Of a DNA stretch of 64,000 nucleotides, positions 1-11,242 are shown piece by piece (the stretch's first letter is position 1; each line of letters starts with the position of its first letter). The translations under genes were made by a program, and so were the position numbers. Under the pieces are notes generated by a model. That model did no database searches, was not told the DNA's origin, and saw only the letters and a list, made by a program, of their open reading frames with translations. Where the stretch lies: NCBI RefSeq assembly GCF_002999335.1, contig NW_020312118.1, positions 23,991-87,990 on the forward strand. The letters run 5' to 3'. This stretch comes from Cyclospora cayetanensis. Taxonomy: Eukaryota; Apicomplexa; Conoidasida; Eucoccidiorida; Eimeriidae.

Positions 1-3000
1 TAGGGGGTTGCAGACATACATGCAGCAGTTGTTGATGCATTTGATGATGCCTAAAATACAAAGCCACAACGCAGACGCATTACCAGACGGGGGCACACCG
101 TATTCCATGGTACATGAGAAGAATCAGATGCTAGCCACTGCGACTCCTCGCCAGGGTTTGACCACTGAGAATAGTCAAAATATTGGCAACTTCATGCCAG
201 TACCCCAAAAAGTGGACATGAACCGTGGGTACAACTTGGTTGGTTGCCCTGGTTGTAGTTGATTACGTGTAGCTCCACAAGCATATGCTTTGTCAGCTTA
301 CAGGCTCTTTGCTTTGTGGCATCCAGGGATTTCATTCATATGCCTACAGTGCCGCGAAAGTGTGAGCTGCATGTTTAGCTGTCTTTAGTCATAAAACCTC
401 ATGATGCCACCTAGTTGGTACGGTAGTTCCCATCCCCGGTGCGTGTTCAGTGCCGGTAGGCTATTTTCCAGAAGACGAGTAGTACAGAGCAGTACTCTGT
501 GAATATTTGGAAAATCATTGCTGTCGAAAGACGGTATTCTCTGATGATAATCTGACGAACTAGGATTTAAGCAGCGTCTAAAGATTAGCAAAGCAATTGT
601 CTGTCGACAAGTGTTTATCCAAAAGGCTCATGATGTATGTGCTTTTTCCCAAACGGACTGCGACAGGGATGTTATGCAACGACAGTACGGCGCACGGCAA
701 CCCATCGACTCTAGAGACCTAACAGCGACGTGCCCCAACTTGGAGTGAGGTGGGTAATTGACGTACTACTGAGCCACACGCACGGTGATATGCTGAAACC
801 GCCAGCTTTAGTGAAGGATGGCTCAACATGCGTCGACGACTTCTTTGGCATTGCTTTGTGCAGCCGTCCCAATCGACCGAAAAATCGATACCTCAACAAA
901 TTTTGCATGCAGCTAAATCATGAAAATACCATTTTCATCGTGTTCAATACTTGAAATTCTTGTCTCCTTACTTTCATCAAGTGAACAGTTTAGAGTGTGG
1001 CGATAGTTGCATGAATCAAAATCTTTTATTGTACTGTCGTACAAGTTCATCACCGCAGTCCTGCAATGAGCTGAAAATAAGTTTATTGCGTAGCTCTTAA
1101 TGTAAGCATTATGCGAAGCACATGCGGCCTCTTAGGGAAGCGATGTTAAAAGAGCATCCTGCATGCCAATGAGATACATACCGAATAGTCTTCTAGCAGC
1201 ATGAATCCTCATTTCCGGATAACAAGCGACCGCATGCCCAATAGTGGAACATGAACAAAATATGATAATCCGACTATTTTGACCCTACGCTGATCAATAT
1301 GCAACAACGAATTCCGAGCATATAGTACTGCAATCTTCACCTGCTCATGCAATCTCTTCGGCAGGCGATCCGCGATTCGCATTCCCCAAAGCCAAATCAG
1401 TGTTGGATAGTACTGGCACTCTACTGCATTTAGGGTGTAGAGAATTGTGTCGTCCCACCAAAACACCTTATCAAGGTGATGTACAATTGAACTTCCTACG
1501 TTAGTGCATTGGAGGTCATATAGCAGGGCTGCGCGCGTTGATTTTCTCGTCGTAAACAGTTTTTTGGCCACAATTATATGATCAGTGTGTAGTGGGTACT
1601 CTTCCGCAGACAGTATGGGGCAGAACCTCGGTGTCCAACAGCAACTAACCTAGAAAGGGACGAAACCACTGGTACACTGAAAATACACTGGAAATGTACC
1701 CTTTCCGGGCTTTAGACATCATCTTTATGCAACGTTGGTTTATTTCGTAGGAGCTCCCATTCGCTGCGACATGGAGCGAACATGTAACCCACCCTTCCAT
1801 CCGAATCCCGGGTCATTGGGTGTCTCATCAGGCACTTTGAACGGATGCTAAAGTGAAAAGAAGCACTACTCCTGTGTGAGGAGTGTGTTGTGTGTAAGGC
1901 ATGCAATGTGCTTTGGATGGAAACGTAAGCTGGATAGCTTTCAGGGCTCGACAACGTTTTAGTGCTTCCTATTCTCATACTGGGAGGCCCAGCACTGCAA
2001 AAGCCGGACTAGAGAAACTAGAAAAATTACAACGCCAGCTTTGGATCCTTCTAGGAGAAAGGCCCACAATTAAGAAAAAAAAGCAAACAATTTTGAGCCA
2101 CAAGAAACTAGCATGCATTCTAAATTCTAGTTATAACACATTTTGATCAAATGGTAATTGCCTGTAGATTCACGTATCCTAATGAGGGGTCCAGACTTGC
2201 TGTCAAGAAAGTCTGACGTTAATTAAAGCTTCTTGTTTTTGCAGCCAGATTCCTCCTTAAGCCCTTCACTGGGGGCAAGTCTTTATTTGTATCCAATCTA
2301 AATCATCCTATGATTTTGACAGATTTCTAGCAGTATACAAGGTAAGGCTGATTTGCCCCAATGATGGGTCTTACTAGAGAACCACTCTTTCATCAGCGAA
2401 ACAAGCACCACTGCAGGGGAAATTAGGAATAATGCTGCCTTTATTTGCGAGAGTATGTCTCTCAATCGCGGGTAGGTTCTGTCTGCGGCAAGAATATGCA
2501 AGATTTACCTCAGAATGCAGCTTCACCCAACTGAAGAAAAGTGGATGAATCTCCTGGTGCATGGTTATTTTTTAAGACTTTCGGGTTTGCCATCGTTTGC
2601 CTTTGTTGGTTGATTGAAAAGCTAATTTTACTTGCCTTGAACTTATCAAAGCGGCTTTGCATGCCAAGACGTGGGGAACAGATGAATGGACTGCCAGGAA
2701 CTCTACCCCATCGGATCTAATAGATCTCTGTTCTAGAACACCTTTTATTAGGACAGCGATAGCGATCATGCATGCGCTCACAAGCAAGTAAGCTTTGCCG
2801 GCAGGTGAGGGAAGGTGCTCACACTACCCGAAACAAGAGTTGGCACAGCACACTGCAACACTTTCCGCTGGGATCGAGACTCTCCCCCACCAAAAAAGCA
2901 TCTTCCGTGTATTGCACTGGATTTCTACGATTGGTACTCTTCCTCCTGGTACAGAAAGGAGAGGCGAGTTCGCAGGGTGGCGCAGAACGCTTTAGGACTT

Positions 3001-6000
3001 GTGCGCAATCGCGTGCAAGCTCTTAGCTGGTGCACTCGATCTCGACCCAAAGCCTACGCCTAGTTAGCGCTCTTTAAGTTAGCTATGCTGTTTGTGTGCT
3101 TCTATCATGGCTTGCCAGGATAGAATCTGCAAATATCAAGACTGCTGCAGCCATGCGGCATCTGGATACGTCGCTTCTCATGACCACCAGGCGTATACGC
3201 AGAGCGGACGAATTGAATACTGCCATTCGTTGAACACCATTTGTAGAAATCGCAAAGAACCATGAAGCATGCACTATATGGGTGAAGGCTGCGAGTTCCA
3301 AGTTTTTGTTTCGACCACAATGTGCAGCGAAGTTCAGACTTAATCACCTGCCTGTTCTGCATTTTAATTCCTGTGAATCAGGGTTTGCTTCCAATCTAGG
3401 ATTGACCATTTGACCTCTATGCGCTGAGCTACTATGCGCTAAGCTACTATGCGCTACTGTGTACGATGCTCGTTGAGGTCGGAGAGTACGGCAACGCGTA
3501 TCTTAGCTTTCTTCTACCAGTTGGCCAGATCCTCGTGAATCAGGGCAGTTATGGACGGATTCCCTGAATGGATTCCTCAGTGACTTTGTTTTGTTACGAA
3601 ATATGGCTTAGGCACTAAGGATCTCCATGTGGAAGTCATAGGATGGGCTTTTACGCATGCCTTCTCCAGTGGCACATAGCATGCCTTGTTGTCCAGTGTA
3701 CCTAATTCCTTTTGTGCAGCAGCTTTGCATGTATGCAGAAGAGTTAGACCATAGAGTCAGTAATGCGCTATATCATTTTGCAGATGTTGTATCCTAACTA
3801 AGAACGCTGAAGGCTTGCTTGGCCATCTGCGCCAAGCACTCTGACCTGATTTCCTCAGAAGAATATGCTTATCAGGTTAGGTAAACTTACTTTGTAGGTA
3901 ACTATTTGCCTACAAATATTTCGTAAGGGGACATTATAAGACTTTGTATCGCTTTTAGATTGGCAGCCAGTCGTTCCTGCATCAAGGGTTCAGTTGCATA
4001 TTTTGACCCTTAAATTGTTGTCTCAGGAATTTTGATTGCTTTTATCTACTCACCAACAGACGCTCATATGATACACCGGCAGAAGATCCTACACAGCGAT
4101 GCGGGGGAACACAGGATTTATGTATAGGTGGTAATTCTCATCGCAATCACTAGCCTGCAGTCCTGCTATTCTATTCCCTTTAGCCGAAAAACAACCTGAC
4201 AAGGAATGAATGATAGTAATTTCACAGGATCCGTTGCGTTTCTTCATAACCCTTAAGTCTGCTAAGGAATGCTCTACTGCACTTTTTTCGTATGTAGAAC
4301 ACTTGAATATTGAGTCATGCAACAGACAAGTGTACTTACAGAGCGTAGGGCTCTAAGTGACCTGAATTCTGGCTATTCAATTCCTTTCAACTAGAAATAA
4401 GCTCAAAAGGAATAAATGAGAGCTATTTTACAGGTTCCGTTGCCTTGAATTAACTCGTAGTTCTTCAGCCCTACACTAACCGTGGGCTACACTTGATCCG
4501 CCCGGGGACACCTGGGCCAAGGAGTCAATCTGACCGCAAAATCGCCTCCTATCTTGATAATTGACAAAATCAGCGGCACAACACTTCATGTAACATTTTG
4601 ATGCTACTACAGACTGCTATCGTGATGACTATAGGACTTCTTTTTTGAGTATACCGCGGCTGTTGAAGTTGACATGACAGCGCTTTCTAAACCAGGCTGC
4701 CCGATTGGATAAAACACACATCCTCAGGCATTAAAAATATACTCACTAATATGTTCGAGCATATTATTCCATATGTGCTGCACGAGGGTGGGGAGACGAA
4801 GCGGTCTATACGTAAGGAAGTGACTTGAATGCAGCGTACCATACTGGACGTTTCAACTCTTTGGTTGGTCCTTTCCCCAGGTATTGATCAGCTTATTGCA
4901 TAGTTTCGTTCGTGTGCTAGCCTCCACTTCAAGCAGGCACTAAGCTGTAAAATGCCATTGTGCGTCTCACGAAAGGAAATACCCTTTTCTTGAACAACTC
5001 AGCTGTGGCATGATGAATACGCCTCAGGTGCCCTTCCGCGTTGGGCCACGAACATCATGCACGTAAAACCAAATTCAAACCCTCTCTATGATCTTTGAAT
5101 TCATGTGCAATCGTTGAAGTGCTGCCGTTTTTCTTCTGAAGAACCTAGCCGCGCATACCAGGCTTCAAAATGTGCTTGCATTATGTGTACCCTCTACGGA
5201 ATGCCGTCAAGCGTACGGCGTCTCGCACGCAGACAAACGCCCGTTTTTACAATGTGGCAGGTGGTCTGGCACTAATGCGAGCGTTTAAAACTTCCCTGAC
5301 TGCGCTGCTTCGTTTACGACATGTGTAATAACACGTTGCACCTTTGATGCCCGCTCTCAAAGTGAACCTGGTCGGCGTAATGCAGCTTCTTAACTCTATT
5401 TAGGTGGCTCAATAGAGTTTGTTTCGTATCGATGTATCTCAGCGCTACAGCGTGCAAACGTAACTGCTTTTCTCGATAGTTTCTGCATTGCACTGCTGTT
5501 AGTCACTCTGCTATCTTAGGTTACTTAGGCTCCAAGTGCCAGCTGGAAGTACAGTGTTCTTGCTATAATACGCATATTCATGTCATTAAATGTATCTATG
5601 TCACACTCTCCGTGTCAAGTCGTTTCCGATAAGGGCTGCATGCAGTGCCTACCGCTCAGCTTCTACGAGATGCATCGAAGCGTAGAGGGAGAAGTCGCTT
5701 CCTGCTCAGTAGACCCTATTCATTAAACAATTTCTAGGATCACAGTTTGCTCCCCCGTAAGCAAAGAGCGCTCCAGCATGCAAAATTATAGTTTTTCTAG
5801 CGTGGGTCCTGTCAGCCGAGAGTCGACTACATTTGCTTCAATGGCCTCCATTGTTGCAGTCTCCATAGAAAATGAGTAGTGTTGATGTGTCGATGCAGCT
5901 CTAAACCATCCTGATTTTTGATAGTTGTCCACCGTTGGTCCTCCTGGATTGCTACGTGCTCCTAATATAGGATTGCTACACGTACAGTCCAGACATCCTA

Positions 6001-6589
6001 AAACGTACAGCTACAAACCCGACAACTGCGTAACAGCAGTAATCTGCATTTTCTATAATCCATAAGAAATACGATACTTATTCAGTTCAAGTGTCGCGGC
6101 AAGAATCTGCTGTCGAAATCAGCAAGGTCTGAGGACGCTGCCCAGCATGTTCTGGGGCCGCACATCTCTGTAATTCGGAAACGCACAAATTAGGCACATG
6201 CGTGCTTCTACTCTCCACATTGTACAACTCTAACACCTTATCAAAAGTCGCCGTAGAGCGACACTCAGCTCCAGGCTCAATACAAACTTACAAAATGGTG
6301 CTATGTGCCCTTCAAGGGAGCTCCCTTAGTTTCCTACACGTGCCGCTCTCTATTTCCCCCACGAGAGAACGGGGAGAGGGAGGATGGGTGTAGCTGCACC
6401 CTATAACCACGCCAAATGCTTGCAACTAGTTGCACATATCGTTTTGCGCGCACGTGCGCAACCTTGCACCTTCTTGTATCGAGCTGACAGGGCACGAGTC
6501 AATGTCTTACCAAGGTGAGGCAGAGCCTTCATGCGAGAGGCACAACAGGCAGTAAGAGAAGGGTGCTCTGCTCATGAAACCGGTCTATT
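1..6589. other. No recognisable gene
   Basis: I see only short open stretches, most without an ATG, and no run of conserved protein motifs on either strand. There is no CAG-type coding repeat of the kind seen in the real genes of this window. The stretch adjoins a decayed retroelement and is probably intergenic or old repeat sequence. Multi-exon genes with very short exons and no conserved domain could be missed. Confidence 0.5.
3417..3458. repeat. Short tandem repeat, about 14-bp unit x3
   Basis: A unit close to CTACTATGCGCTAAG is repeated three times with small changes. No gene is attached to it. Confidence 0.7.
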
Positions 6590-9060
6590 GTGGTTTTGCA
6601 ACCATTCGTTAAGCAAAGAACTTGATGGAACGATCACCCAAAGGCAAGCAGAAATGGGAGCGTGTAAAGGCGACGCTCGCGGATGCACTAAATAAGGGCG
6701 AGCTGCCGGCAATTCAGACACGTCCTAGTGGGCCAACAAACCGTGTTCAGCTGATTGCTGGGTCAATCTTAAGCTGAATCCCGCGGGAAAGAATACGTCA
6801 GCGTGAAGAGGAGATTGAACGGGAAGCGAATGATTTGGTGAAAGAAGGTGAAATGCAGGTATTGACCTGTGCTTTTAGGCATAACCCATTTTTAGCACCA
6901 AAAGCGGCAGAAAGTCGCAGATGTAAATCAACATTAAACCCTTGATCAAGGCTACTATCAACCACAAGTTTTCAACGCCCTATATGGACGGAGAATTTTT
7001 GATAAATCACACGAATCCAGAGTGTACGAAACACCTAACATTCCAGATGCTTCTTCTAAGAAACCCCATTATTGTGATGGCACGCATAAAGCGGTGTCCA
7101 CATTGCCCCTCACAAACTCGAATTTACCTCAAGGCCGCTTGGACTTTTAAATGGCCCAGCTTAACTGCAACGGTTAGTTAATGGGGATTCGTGTGCGCCT
7201 ATCAATGAGAAGTGAAAGGCTAGCTACATTGGTGACATCTTGCATTTCAGTTTAAACGCTCCAAAACACCTACAAGTCCTGCGGCGTGCGCCCTAACTAA
7301 CGCCGAATAAGCAGTGGTCTGCGCGGGCCCGCACGTTTTCGTGTTTTATGGGCACAATGATATTTCTGGACTTTACATTTTGGCTTCAGGTGTTGTGCCA
7401 CATTGAGCAAGAACTGCAGCACAATCGAGGCGTGGCCTTTACGAATACACATCCGCAAAGGCGTTACGAAGTTCCAGGGGCTTGTATCTGATTATATTTG
7501 CGTATATCACTGCTGCTTATGTCGTCATACTTAAGAAAACACTGTTTGTAATCCATGCAGCATGGACGCTTATTGCCTCACAACTCCGGTGCCCCAGCTC
7601 CCTAATAAGCGTCACATTTTCCTAAAGTGTGATTGGGTAATGGGTAATGACGTAGTGGTCGGTGCTATTCTCTTCCGAAAGGCTAGAAGCTCTCAGTAAG
7701 ATCGAATCATAGCTTGCTGTTCAGACTACTATCGAAGCCGAACAGTAGCGGGAACTCTGCAGTGTGGTGGGCAATGAAAACGCCGGCCCTATGGCATGGG
7801 TTTCCTTTACTGTTCAGACAGACTATCACTCTTTAGCGTATATTACAAAAATGTGTTCAGTGCTGTAATAGCCCTAGAGCACTGCATTTGCTCGGACACC
7901 TCCTGCGGTACAATTTTCCATGTGTTGTATTCAAGGCATCACCCGTTGTCGCCTGCGGGCTTTCACGCCGCTTCAGCGATTCACTATGATGCAGTGCAAC
8001 CGCTGCTCTCTCCAACGATTCTCGTTTTCTGTAGAAAATGTGTCGTGTGCTTTTGACATCCACGAACTGAGTAATATTCCCCAAATCCAGAAGAACAAAA
8101 CGGTGAAAGATTCTCACGCTTTGGATAGCCTTTTATGGTTCAAAACGAAGCGAGGACACCGTCGCTTGTACAATGCAACTTGGATACACATCACAGTGCG
8201 CATAAACATGCTCCCTCGGGCCACAATGAAAGTCGCATTACAGTGGAAGGGCCCCTGCAGTTTTTTGACGGCCTGGGAGCTGTCTTGTTGCAGAGGAATA
8301 TGCCTTGTCATGCCCACTTTGAAGGCATTAGTGCTAACCAGAGAATGGCTTCTTCGTTGGACTGCGGGTCAGGAAAGCATTAACGTCGCTTTCAACAACC
8401 TCAACGAACGATACTCTTTACATCTCTTGATCCAGCTGTGTCACGGCTGGTGAGTTACTCAATTGTCCTTAATTCATGTGTAGAAGAATTGCGGGTTCCC
8501 CACGAATAGCATTCTGAATAGATATTCGAAGTTAGCCAGTGCGTTTGAGCGGATCTTTATGGTCCGCCTACACATTGACCATAATGTGACTCAAACCGTG
8601 CTGAGGCAGATGAGCATGTCGAGCTCGCCAATTGTAGTCTTCTGCACGATATGAATCCCCCCAGCGCCGAAGTCCTATTGATATATTTCAGTTTCCACCT
8701 TGTACTGTGTAGGTCTAAAAGATATACAATAGTGCACTCGTCTACCCATTGTCCTTTCGTATCCTGATCTACAGTAAGAAGGGGCTCTTCAATTCAAGCC
8801 TAGACTTGATGGTTGCGAGCAGCAGCCACTGTTGGAGGCGGAGGGACTCAGAGAACAGCAGGCTAATGCGCGTGTACGTGCAAAGCTACAGATAGAAAAG
8901 ACCTGATCGTGAGACAGAACGGTTGATAATGTGTTTCGAATGTGGAGATTTGGACGTAGTGGATCGTAACGCATTACCGGAGCTGTATGAGGAGACCAGA
9001 GGAAGAAGTCTGCGGCCCAGTGGCTAGGACCAGTTGTCATCCTCTCACGAATCAACGCTC
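6590..9060 (+). mobile_element. Decayed Ty3/Gypsy-type LTR retrotransposon pol region
   Basis: Pieces of a Ty3/Gypsy polyprotein appear in the right order but in changing frames with stops. The RT entry block (PRERIRQREEEIERE then ANDLVKEGEMQV) is near 6780-6860. A degraded RT active-site block reading YIGDILHFS followed by KHLQVLRRV is near 7230-7290, where the family has YxDDILIFS. The RNase H start reads GNDVVVGAILF near 7640-7675, followed by ALEH and YSRHHPL near 7875-7950, where the family has YTDHxPL. An integrase C-terminal block (LREQQANARVRAKLQ near 8845-8890, then AQWLGPVVIL near 9015-9050) ends it. The second Asp of the RT catalytic pair is changed and reading frames are broken, so it is a dead copy. 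No clear LTR pair, primer-binding site or target duplication was found. Chromovirus-like elements are known from Eimeria genomes, which fits. Confidence 0.75.
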
Positions 9061-11242
9061 TTTCTTACCTTACCAATTTGCCTGGTAGCTTGAGGTGCGA
9101 CAGAACTCTCAATATTGGCTGCGTATAGAAATTCAAAAGCTACCCGATGCCTTTGCGCAAGGCAGTCCAGTGATTCGTGTGTTGGCTGTGGATCCCTGGG
9201 AGCCTCACATGTGCCGAATTCTATGATCATTCTTTTGTTGATAGCCAGTAGGGGAGTCTGTGGTGTAATAGGGTGGGGTAAGCCAACCTTGGTGGTTGAA
9301 AAAGAAACTTTGCAGACTTAGCTGCTTGCGGGAGAAATTGTGGCTCTAATCCAAAGGCTAGTCGCTAAGGACTTTATTTCTTGCATTATGTGGCAATTGC
9401 CCTTCCCCAAAGCGTGTTTTATGCCTGGACAAGCTTTCTTCACACAAAAGGGTATTTTTTGGAAAATGCTGGTTATTATTGTCAAGACGTTACCTGCCCT
9501 GATATATGCACAGGCTCTAAATGTCGTCCCTGGATTCCTCCGTGTGCTTCTTGAGAAGTTGGAGTCAATTATGCTGCATGCTGTATTGGCTGATCGGCAC
9601 GATAAAATTGCTTCATCAGGAATGGGGCACTGCTGACTTATTTGAGATGGGGTAAACAAGCTGCGGGCTAAGCTACATTCCAGCGTTTTTCGCTAGTTGT
9701 TGGTAAAGAATTGACCAATTAGTTTGTCCGTTCGTTTTGCACTACTCATTGCCCAATACTCTACGCTTGATACAAGAAGACGCATTGCTGTGCGTAAGTG
9801 CGCTTGATGCTATGTGCAGCTAGCACTTAAGGCTCGGAGTGCTTGGAGGGTGCAGCCACGCCTACCTTACCTCTGCCTTTCCTCCTCCGGCATCCAATAT
9901 GAGGGGAGCACGAAGGGGAACACGGAAGTTCCTCTCATCATTAGTCAGTGATAGTCAGAGACTTCCTATTCAGATAGTATTGAATCAGGAATTAAGTGCT
10001 CCCCTACGAAAACATTAAATATGGCGTTAGCTGCACAAAGCGAAAAATTGTTGTACTGTTGGATACGCTCGCTTTACATGAAACTAGAAATGGGGAATAC
10101 GCAAGCCGTTGCGTCAATTATAAGGCGAATCGTGTCCAAGTGTATGGCCGTCTGCTTGTGTATGCTCATGTGTGGCCTGGCCCGGTGTAGTTGCGAAGTC
10201 TATCTGAAGCAGCTGTGGTGTTCAAGGGCAAGCAAGCGGCTTCGAAGACCAAGAACAGTCGCCAAACAAGGTTGGGGACCTCCAGGAAGAAATACCTTTC
10301 TTCTTCTGAAAAACATTGTGCGTAGTGTGTGCCGCAATGCCGCCTAGCCCACGCCTGTGTTACACCATCCGGCATGCATTTACACCGAGGGAGGGCCACT
10401 CTTCCTTATACATAGAAAGAGAGGCTGAGGCTGACGCCCCGTCTTCTTTTGCGAAGACGAAAGGGCAGAAGCTTTCATAAAGATTCAGCAAGAATGGGAA
10501 TATTGGCTTCAGCTGCATGCAGGATCATGAATGGAGGCGGCTCCAGCAGCACCAGCAGCTCCGTCTTCCTTGCAGCAGTAGAGGAGCGCATGCTGCTGCC
10601 GCTTCCCACGAAATGATTGCAAAGTCAGAGGCAAATTGAACTAAATCAAGGGACCTTGAATAAACCCTTACATCTTTTGCGCTCTTGTAGGCGGTTAGCC
10701 CTTCCACCGGAGTGCAGTCGATTCCTGTTGCTTCAGCGGCTGTTGATGCTGTTGGTGTGTTGGTGGTGCTGCTGTTTTCTTCGACTGTAGCTTCGCGTCC
10801 TCTTTTTATGACTCATTCTTCCCTGAATTTCCCTGCCACTAGATTAAGTGTGTGTGGCTTTGTTGCCATTCCCTGTACCGGAGCAGCCATAAACGCAGCG
10901 CGCAGCAGCGGCTGATGCTTACGTGGGCCACCACCTACTTTGAAACGCCGACGGTCTTCTCCCCATTTTCAGCAACAACTGGCGAAGCTCTCTACTTGTT
11001 TATCCTTTTGCAGGCCTAGCGCTCTATGGGCATGGCCAGCAGCAGCCACAGCGGGAGCGGAAGTCTGCGCACTTTTGCGGAGCTGCTTTTGTTGGGGGCA
11101 GACTCGTTCGCTGGTTGTCCCTTTGAGCACGACACATTTGTATCACGCGGCAGCACCAGCTCAGGGAATGCTGCTCCCACGGATTTAGGAAACATTCTGC
11201 CGCGTCGTCAAGTCCAGCACTGGCAACCGCTGATGTTGCAAG
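9061..11242. other. No recognisable gene; intergenic
   Basis: Open stretches near 9.34-9.64 kb (+) and 10.02-10.35 kb (+) show no family motif. A segment near 9830-9900 resembles, in reverse orientation, a dispersed repeat motif found near 41.85, 50.88 and 56.68 kb. An ATG-initiated 79-codon frame at 11026-11265 (+) overlaps the start of the next gene in another frame and lacks support. Confidence 0.45.

Noticed and set aside
7920..8453. 177-codon open stretch as an intact gene
   Set aside because: It overlaps the RNase H-to-integrase part of the decayed retroelement, whose motifs continue in other frames. It is chance openness.
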